Shown here: positions 58,889 through 64,000 of the stretch, in pieces
How the letters are laid out: each line of letters starts with the position of its first letter
How positions within the stretch are numbered: position 1 is the first letter of the stretch
DNA from: CAYRVX01 sp964427875
GTDB taxonomy: Bacteria; Planctomycetota; Phycisphaerae; SM23-33
Direction: 5' to 3'
Assembly: GCA_964427875.1 (NCBI GenBank)
Contig: CAYRVX010000027.1
Coordinates: 1 to 64,000, forward strand
Length of the DNA: 64,000 nt
The notes under the pieces: model-generated
What the model was told of the DNA's origin: nothing
Databases searched by the model: none
What the model saw: only the letters and a program-made list of their open reading frames with translations
Program-made: the position numbers and the translations under genes

Positions 58889-59920
58889 ATGCGAACAGCG
58901 ATCATGGCGGCACTCATCGCATGCACGACAGCGGCCTGGGCGGATCAGGCCGCGGGCCGGCACTCACTGCGGGTGGCCGTGGAGGATCTGATCGAGACCT
59001 TCGGCGATTCGTATCCCCGCGGCCGGGAGTTCCTCGCGCGACTGGAGAAGATCGACGCACGTGGCTTCGTGGAACTCCAGAGTGAGGCCTTGCTGGCCAA
59101 CCCGCTGGTCAGCGGACAGCCCCTCCTCTTCGTCGTCCGCGCGCCGGACACGGCGGGAACGCACCTGTACGTGAAGCCCCATGCCTACCGCGGGCGCGGC
59201 GGGGCACTGAAGCTGCTGGACGTCCGGCCGTGGTACAACACCCCCTGGCCGCTGAGCGACAAGCACTTCCTCTGCGCGCGTGCGCCCCAGAGGCATCGTC
59301 CGCCCGTTCTCTACCTGGTCGACGTGTTCGGCAACGAGGTCCTGCTGCACGGCGAGGGCGTCTTCCTTGTGCAGGACGTCTACCAGGGGACCCACATGAA
59401 AGGCGTCAAACCCGGCTCGGTCCGGGCCATGCGTGTCGTGGAAGTGCTCAGCAAGCGGGGCCGGTCCGAGGGGGCCGGCTGGAACGGATTGGGCATGCAG
59501 ACCCCGGCGATGAACTGGACGGAGTTCAACGCCAAGCGGATCCTGGGGACCGCGCCGGTCGCCGCCGACGGCAGCGCCCATTTCGCCGTGCCGTCCGACC
59601 GGTTTGTCCACTTCCAGTTGCTGGACGCCAACGACATGATGGTCCAAAGCATGCGTAGCGGCACGACGATCCATTCGGGGCAGATGCTGGGGTGCGTCGG
59701 GTGCCACGAATCCCGCCTGACCGCGCCGTCTTCGCCCAGCAGGCCGACGCGGCCCTCGGCCCTGCGGCAAGCGCCCGCCAGGCTCCGGCCCTGGTATGGG
59801 TCGCCGCGCCGCTTCAGCTACATCGACGAGGTCCAGCCCACCATCGGCCTGGCACGGCATGGCCGTCGACCAATTTGCCCAGAGGAGAAGCCATGGGAAA
59901 GCTCTTGGCCGTCCTGGTGA
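58889..59920 (+). CDS. Truncated hydrazine-synthase-alpha-like (HzsA middle domain) c-haem protein
   Basis: A 343-residue frame with a signal peptide (RTAIMAALIACTTAAWADQA). From about residue 75 it resembles the HzsA middle-domain proteins of planctomycetes: VDVFGNEVLLHGEGVFLVQD, GLGMQTPAMNWTEFNAKRIL and HFQLLDANDMMVQSMRSGTT, then CVGCHESR at residues 269-276, a c-type haem motif. Intact relatives are much longer at both ends. After the segment YGSPRRFSYIDEVQP the usual continuation towards a second CxxCH is missing and the last 20 residues are unrelated, overlapping the start of the next gene by 28 bp. It is probably a deletion product; haem binding may persist. Confidence 0.65.
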   Translation: MRTAIMAALIACTTAAWADQAAGRHSLRVAVEDLIETFGDSYPRGREFLARLEKIDARGFVELQSEALLANPLVSGQPLLFVVRAPDTAGTHLYVKPHAYRGRGGALKLLDVRPWYNTPWPLSDKHFLCARAPQRHRPPVLYLVDVFGNEVLLHGEGVFLVQDVYQGTHMKGVKPGSVRAMRVVEVLSKRGRSEGAGWNGLGMQTPAMNWTEFNAKRILGTAPVAADGSAHFAVPSDRFVHFQLLDANDMMVQSMRSGTTIHSGQMLGCVGCHESRLTAPSSPSRPTRPSALRQAPARLRPWYGSPRRFSYIDEVQPTIGLARHGRRPICPEEKPWESSWPSW

Positions 59921-62900
59921 TGTGTTGCGTCGGTGTCATCTTCGCCGGCGAGTGTAACGGCTCGGCGAGCGGTCGCGATGAACGGACCGAACGACGGCTC
60001 GGCCTGACACCGGTGGGACTGACATGCGAATACGCCGTCAATCCGCTGGGAATCGACGCGTCTCGACCGCGGTTCAGTTGGGTGCTCGAGTCGAACCGGC
60101 GGGGGCAGATGCAGGCCGCGTACCAGATCCTGGTCGCCGGCAGCCAGCGGAAGCTCGAGTCCAACCTCGGCGACAAGTGGGACAGCGGCAAGGTCGATTC
60201 CGATCAGTCGGTCAACGTCGCCTACGAGGGCAAGGCGCTGATAAGCGGCGAAAGATGCTGGTGGAAGGTGCGCGCCTGGGGCAAAGACGGCAAGATCGGC
60301 GTTTACAGCAGCCAGGCGACGTTTGAGATGGGACTTCTGGAGCAAGGCGACTGGAAAGCAAAGTGGATCGGAATGGGGGGCTCCGTGGCCTACATCAGCG
60401 GCAAGCTCGGCCAGGCCGTCAACCTGAATGGAACGACTCAGACCGTGAGGATTCCTCATTACGCAAGACTGAAACCTGCCGCCGGAATCACGATCAGCGC
60501 CTGGATCAAGCCGACCGAGTGCACGGATCGATGGCGTGAGATTTACAGGAAGGAGGACGGGGCCGCACGGCACCTCCTGGCGATAGGGAGCGATCGCGGG
60601 TCCTACGGGCTTTGGATGGGTCTGGGGATCAAGCAGTCCTATGTGGAGCGAGGCGCGCCGATTGCTCGTTCGCATCTCAAGGACGGACAATGGCACCTGG
60701 TTGCCGGGACCTATGACGGCTCGGCCATGAGGTTCTATGCAGATGGGAACCAGATCGGGAGCGCCGCCATCAGCGGGCCCATCGACACCGCGGGATCGAG
60801 CCCGGCCTACATCGGCTCGATGGCAGGCTCCGGGGAGTTCTTCCCCGGCGGGATCGATGACGTTCGCATCCACGCTCGCGCGTTGTCGGCCGGCGAGATC
60901 AAGGCGATGCTCCGCGCGGCCCCGAAGACCGCCGGGCGCAATCTCGTGGGCTGGTGGAAGCTGGATGGCGATCTCACGAACAGCGCCGGCGGCGAAGACG
61001 GGCAGGCCGTCGGCGCAGCGCTTGGGTCCCCGCTTCTGCGGAAGGAGTTTGAAATCGCCGGGGAGCTTGCTCGCGCGCGGGTGTACGTCTGCGGGTTGGG
61101 CTGGAGCGAGCTCTTCATCAACGGCCGAAAGGTGGGCGACCATGTTCTCGACCCCGCCACAACCGACTACCGCAAACGGGCCTTGTACGTGACGTACGAC
61201 GTCACGGATCGGCTGCGCCAAGGGCGAAATGCGGTTGGCGTGATGCTCGGCAACGGATGGTACTGCGAGCCCGGCCGCCTGAAGTATGGCGATTCGCCGA
61301 GACTGTTGATGCAGATGCATGTCCAATTCGCCGACGGCAGCACGACTATCGTCAAGACGGATCGGACGTGGAAGGCCTCCCGCGGCCCGATCGTCCGTAA
61401 CGACATTTACGGCGGCGAGACCTACGACGCCCGATTGGCCAAGCCCGGCTGGACCGCCGCGGGCTTTGACGACGCCGACTGGGAGCGCGCTGTGATCAGC
61501 GGGCCTCCGGGCGGAAGGATGCAGTCCCAGTTGATGCCGGCCATCAAGGTCAACCGGACGATCAAGCCCGTAAGGTTCACCAACCCGAAACCGGGAGTCT
61601 ACGTCTACGACATGGGGCAACTGTTCGGCGGCTGGGCCAGGCTCCGTGTGGAGGGCCCGAGGGGCACCAAGATCACGATCAAGTACTCCGCGCGAATCTT
61701 CAAGGACAGTGGGCTGGTGGACAAAAGACGTCACCGCACACCGCGGGAGACGGACTTCTACATCCTGAAGGGGAATGGCCGGGAAGTCTACGAGCCGAGG
61801 TTCACCTACCACCCCGTTCGATACGTTCAGATCGAGGGATATCCCGGCAAGCCCACACAGAACGCTCTGGACGGCAGGGTCGTCCACTCGGCCGTAGACA
61901 TGTCCGGCGATTTCGAATGCTCTGATCCCGTGCTGAACCGGATCCACCGGAACGTGGTCTGGACGCTGACGAACGGGCTGTTCGGGATCCCGCTGGACTG
62001 CCTTCATCGCGAGCATTGGGCATGGACGGATCCCGCCACGGTGACCGGGTCGCTTTACCCGAGGAAGCACATGCCCATGTTCTGGACGAAGTGGCTGGAT
62101 GACATCGCGGATGCCCAGCACGACAACGGCGCGGTTCCGGACGTTGCCCCGAGCTATGCGTTCAACAGGTCTGACCCGGCGTGGGGCGGCAACTACCCGA
62201 TCCTGGTCTGGTATCTCCATCAGTACTACGCCGACCGTCGCATCGTCGAGCGGCACTACGGCGGCATGAAGAGATGGATCGACCATCTCACGTCCATTGC
62301 GGATGGCCATCTGGTCACGAAGGGTCACTACGGCGACCACATGCTGCCGGGTGTCTCTCCGGGCAAGGAGGAGTTCATATCGAGCGAGACGCCCCGGCCG
62401 CTGATCTGGACCGGGTATTACTACCGCGGTGCTTCGATCGTCGCCCAGGCGGCCCGCCTTCTCGGCAAGACCGATGATGCCAAGCGGTACGCCCGTCTGG
62501 CCGAGCAGATCAGGAATGCCTTCAACGGCAAGTGGCTGAACAAGGAGACGCACCAGTATGCCGGGGGCTCCCAGACGGCAAATCTCTTTCCGCTGGCGCT
62601 GGGGATTGTCCCCGAGGCCAACCAGGCGGGCGTGCTGGAGAACGTCGTCCGGGACATCGTCCAGGAGCGCGACGGCCATCTGCACACGGGCAATACCGGC
62701 ACCACGTGCATGATCGATACGCTCGCCGAACGCGGACGGGGAGACGTGATGTACCGCGCTGCAACCGTGCCGACGTACCCCGGCTGGGGCTACATGGTCC
62801 AGCAGGGGGCAACGACCATATGGGAAGCCTGGGGACTGGGCAATGGTGCCGAGAGTATGATCATGTGGGCTACGATCGATGAGTTCTTCTACGGTGATCT

Positions 62901-63300
62901 CGCCGGCATCCGGGGGCCGGAGTACTACGGGCCCGGCTATACGGCGCCCGGCTTTCGACGACTTCGCATTCGACCCCACGTCCTCGGTGACCTGACCTGC
63001 GCCGAGGCCTCCATCAGGACCGTCCGAGGCGTGGTATCCTCAAGCTGGAAGAGGGACGGCCGATCGCTTGCCCTCGAGGTGGGCGTGCCCGCCAACAGCC
63101 AGGCCAGAGTGAGCGTTCCGAAGATCGGTCTGGATAAGGTCGCGGTTACCGAGGGCGGCAAGGTCGTCTGGGAGAACGATTCCTACGTCGGCGGCGTTGC
63201 GGGAATCACCGGTGGCAGCCAGAACGCCGACTACGTGACCTTCGACGTCGGGTCCGGGGACTACTCCTTCAAGCTCAGGGGGACAGGCAAGCTTCCTTGA
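59893..63300 (+). CDS. GH78-family alpha-L-rhamnosidase with LamG insert
   Basis: The ATG at 59893 follows GAGGAG and gives 1135 residues with a signal peptide (KLLAVLVMCCVGVIFAGEC). The GH78 N-terminal domain starts GLTCEYAVNPLGIDASRPRF and SWVLES. Residues about 160-340 are an inserted LamG/concanavalin-like domain: LGQAVNLNGTTQTVRIP, ITISAWIKP, DGQWHLVAGTYDGSAMRFYA and GGIDDVRIHARALS. GH78 resumes with ARVYVCGLGWSELFINGRKV, GNGWY and NDIYGGETYDAR. The catalytic barrel has NGLFGIPLDCLHREHWAWTD, where GH78 has its acidic pair, and later GNTGTTCMIDTLAERG. It releases terminal L-rhamnose outside the cell; the LamG insert may bind glycans. Confidence 0.9.
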   Translation: MGKLLAVLVMCCVGVIFAGECNGSASGRDERTERRLGLTPVGLTCEYAVNPLGIDASRPRFSWVLESNRRGQMQAAYQILVAGSQRKLESNLGDKWDSGKVDSDQSVNVAYEGKALISGERCWWKVRAWGKDGKIGVYSSQATFEMGLLEQGDWKAKWIGMGGSVAYISGKLGQAVNLNGTTQTVRIPHYARLKPAAGITISAWIKPTECTDRWREIYRKEDGAARHLLAIGSDRGSYGLWMGLGIKQSYVERGAPIARSHLKDGQWHLVAGTYDGSAMRFYADGNQIGSAAISGPIDTAGSSPAYIGSMAGSGEFFPGGIDDVRIHARALSAGEIKAMLRAAPKTAGRNLVGWWKLDGDLTNSAGGEDGQAVGAALGSPLLRKEFEIAGELARARVYVCGLGWSELFINGRKVGDHVLDPATTDYRKRALYVTYDVTDRLRQGRNAVGVMLGNGWYCEPGRLKYGDSPRLLMQMHVQFADGSTTIVKTDRTWKASRGPIVRNDIYGGETYDARLAKPGWTAAGFDDADWERAVISGPPGGRMQSQLMPAIKVNRTIKPVRFTNPKPGVYVYDMGQLFGGWARLRVEGPRGTKITIKYSARIFKDSGLVDKRRHRTPRETDFYILKGNGREVYEPRFTYHPVRYVQIEGYPGKPTQNALDGRVVHSAVDMSGDFECSDPVLNRIHRNVVWTLTNGLFGIPLDCLHREHWAWTDPATVTGSLYPRKHMPMFWTKWLDDIADAQHDNGAVPDVAPSYAFNRSDPAWGGNYPILVWYLHQYYADRRIVERHYGGMKRWIDHLTSIADGHLVTKGHYGDHMLPGVSPGKEEFISSETPRPLIWTGYYYRGASIVAQAARLLGKTDDAKRYARLAEQIRNAFNGKWLNKETHQYAGGSQTANLFPLALGIVPEANQAGVLENVVRDIVQERDGHLHTGNTGTTCMIDTLAERGRGDVMYRAATVPTYPGWGYMVQQGATTIWEAWGLGNGAESMIMWATIDEFFYGDLAGIRGPEYYGPGYTAPGFRRLRIRPHVLGDLTCAEASIRTVRGVVSSSWKRDGRSLALEVGVPANSQARVSVPKIGLDKVAVTEGGKVVWENDSYVGGVAGITGGSQNADYVTFDVGSGDYSFKLRGTGKLP

Positions 63301-63392
63301 GCCCCTGGAAATCCATGCCGATCGCCAAGTCTTGGCGCCTCCTATGCCCCGGTTTGGCCTTGAGAATCGAGTTGGGTGCACCGCACATCTGT

Positions 63393-64000
63393 CTACCGCG
63401 TGATGATACTGACGATCGTCAAGGAGTGGGGCGGCAAGGTGAAGGCGCCTTGGGTAATCGTGATCTTCCTTTTCTCCGGCACGGCGCGGTCGGGGTGTCC
63501 CACGTCGTTAAACGCTTCGGGCGAGTCGCCGGCCAGGATCGTCGCCGCGTATTCGCCGTTGGGTAACACGTCGCCGATACGGACAGTGCAGGCCGCGGCT
63601 TTGCCGGGGTGGCGGTTGATCAGCGCAATCGACCAGCGCTTGCCCGATCCGTCAACTGTGGCGATGGCGTCGGCCACGGGGATCGAGCGCTTACCGTGGG
63701 TGAGCGCTCCTGCCTGGACTTGGAGGTTCCCGACGCGTCCTTCGAGCAGGTTGGCGTACATCGCCAGCGTGTGGAACGTGGTCCGCCGGACGATGCCCTT
63801 GGGGTGAACGTAGAGCGGGCCGCGCGTGTTGACGATCGGAGCGATGTTGGCCATGCCCACGTCTTGGCAGTGGCGCAGGCAGGCGTTGAGGAACGACGCG
63901 GAGAACAGCGCGTCGGCCATCGTGTACTGTTTGGCGATCGCGTTGATGTCGCGTTTCTTGATCAGCTCGGCGGCGACCTGGTCGTTGGGGTCAACCACCT
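63393..64000 (-). CDS. GH51-family alpha-L-arabinofuranosidase, C-terminal part
   Basis: The gene enters from beyond the right edge, and only its last 200 or so residues are visible. They match the GH51 C-terminus: MADALFSASFLNACLRHCQD, MANIAPIVNTRGPLYVHPKG, IVRRTTFHTLAMYANLLEGR, then a beta-sandwich ending PHSLTIVSIITR. The catalytic Glu residues lie in the missing part. It cleaves terminal arabinofuranose from plant or bacterial glycans. It is convergent with the GH78 gene, 92 bp away. Confidence 0.85.
   Translation of the reverse strand, partial: VVDPNDQVAAELIKKRDINAIAKQYTMADALFSASFLNACLRHCQDVGMANIAPIVNTRGPLYVHPKGIVRRTTFHTLAMYANLLEGRVGNLQVQAGALTHGKRSIPVADAIATVDGSGKRWSIALINRHPGKAAACTVRIGDVLPNGEYAATILAGDSPEAFNDVGHPDRAVPEKRKITITQGAFTLPPHSLTIVSIITR

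Noticed and set aside
59692..59892. An N-terminal extension of the GH78 protein
   Set aside because: The ATG at 59893 has a ribosome site and a signal peptide. The upstream 67 codons overlap the HzsA-like gene in another frame.

Overview
The window looks like a metagenome-assembled scaffold from a Planctomycetota-like bacterium. It is GC-rich, and a run of exactly 100 N sits at 11006-11105. The gene content is typical of that phylum: Tat-exported Gfo/Idh/MocA oxidoreductases, large secreted glycoside hydrolases, DUF1080, DUF2961 (GH172) and NamZ-type proteins, and a hydrazine-synthase-alpha-like protein. The phylum is inferred from this style of gene content, not from a marker gene.

Layout. 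1-2.7 kb: small accessory secreted and membrane proteins on the minus strand. 2.7-10.9 kb: a minus-strand carbohydrate operon (Gfo/Idh/MocA, GH32-like, GH95, heparinase II/III-like). 10.97-14.55 kb: a patch with atypical composition and three unknown or DUF4238 genes, bounded by relics of a REP-associated tyrosine transposase (RAYT). 14.6-25.1 kb: a TIM-barrel isomerase/epimerase and GH172, then a minus-strand run with an unknown secreted protein, a serine hydrolase-NamZ fusion, an N-acetylglucosamine kinase and an isochorismatase-like protein; the middle two suggest amino-sugar or peptidoglycan salvage. 25.2-29.7 kb: two plus-strand secreted proteins preceded by duplicated copies of the same promoter-leader module, with an RHS relic between them. 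29.7-34.7 kb: a minus-strand cluster of ASST-like propeller, ThuA, UroD-like, Fe-S flavoprotein and Gfo/Idh/MocA genes. 35-41.2 kb: an STN/secretin-like protein, an M48 protease with LemA, and a MutS2 without an Smr domain. 41.3-48.5 kb: an AmmeMemoRadiSam operon whose members carry export signals, plus a membrane spermidine-synthase-like protein, then zwf. 48.6-49.8 kb: dead transposase fragments and a small lipoprotein.

49.87-56.29 kb is a complete compact type II-C CRISPR-Cas locus: tracrRNA, cas9 (1005 aa), cas1, cas2 and an array of 30 repeats and 29 spacers. The sequence fixes the polarity. The tracrRNA is on the minus strand, starts at its own sigma70-like promoter, pairs along all 36 nt of the repeat, and ends in three hairpins and a terminator. 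The array is therefore read on the minus strand, towards cas2. Two spacers near opposite ends of the array encode the same peptide with mostly synonymous differences, which suggests repeated sampling of one conserved phage or plasmid gene.

56.3-64 kb is a remodelled glycan region: a HEAT plus five-bladed-propeller hydrolase in frame behind a truncated DUF1080 gene, a deleted Gfo/Idh/MocA relic, a truncated HzsA-like protein, a GH78 rhamnosidase with a LamG insert, and the C-terminus of a GH51 arabinofuranosidase running off the window. Function calls rest on motifs read by eye; no database search was run.
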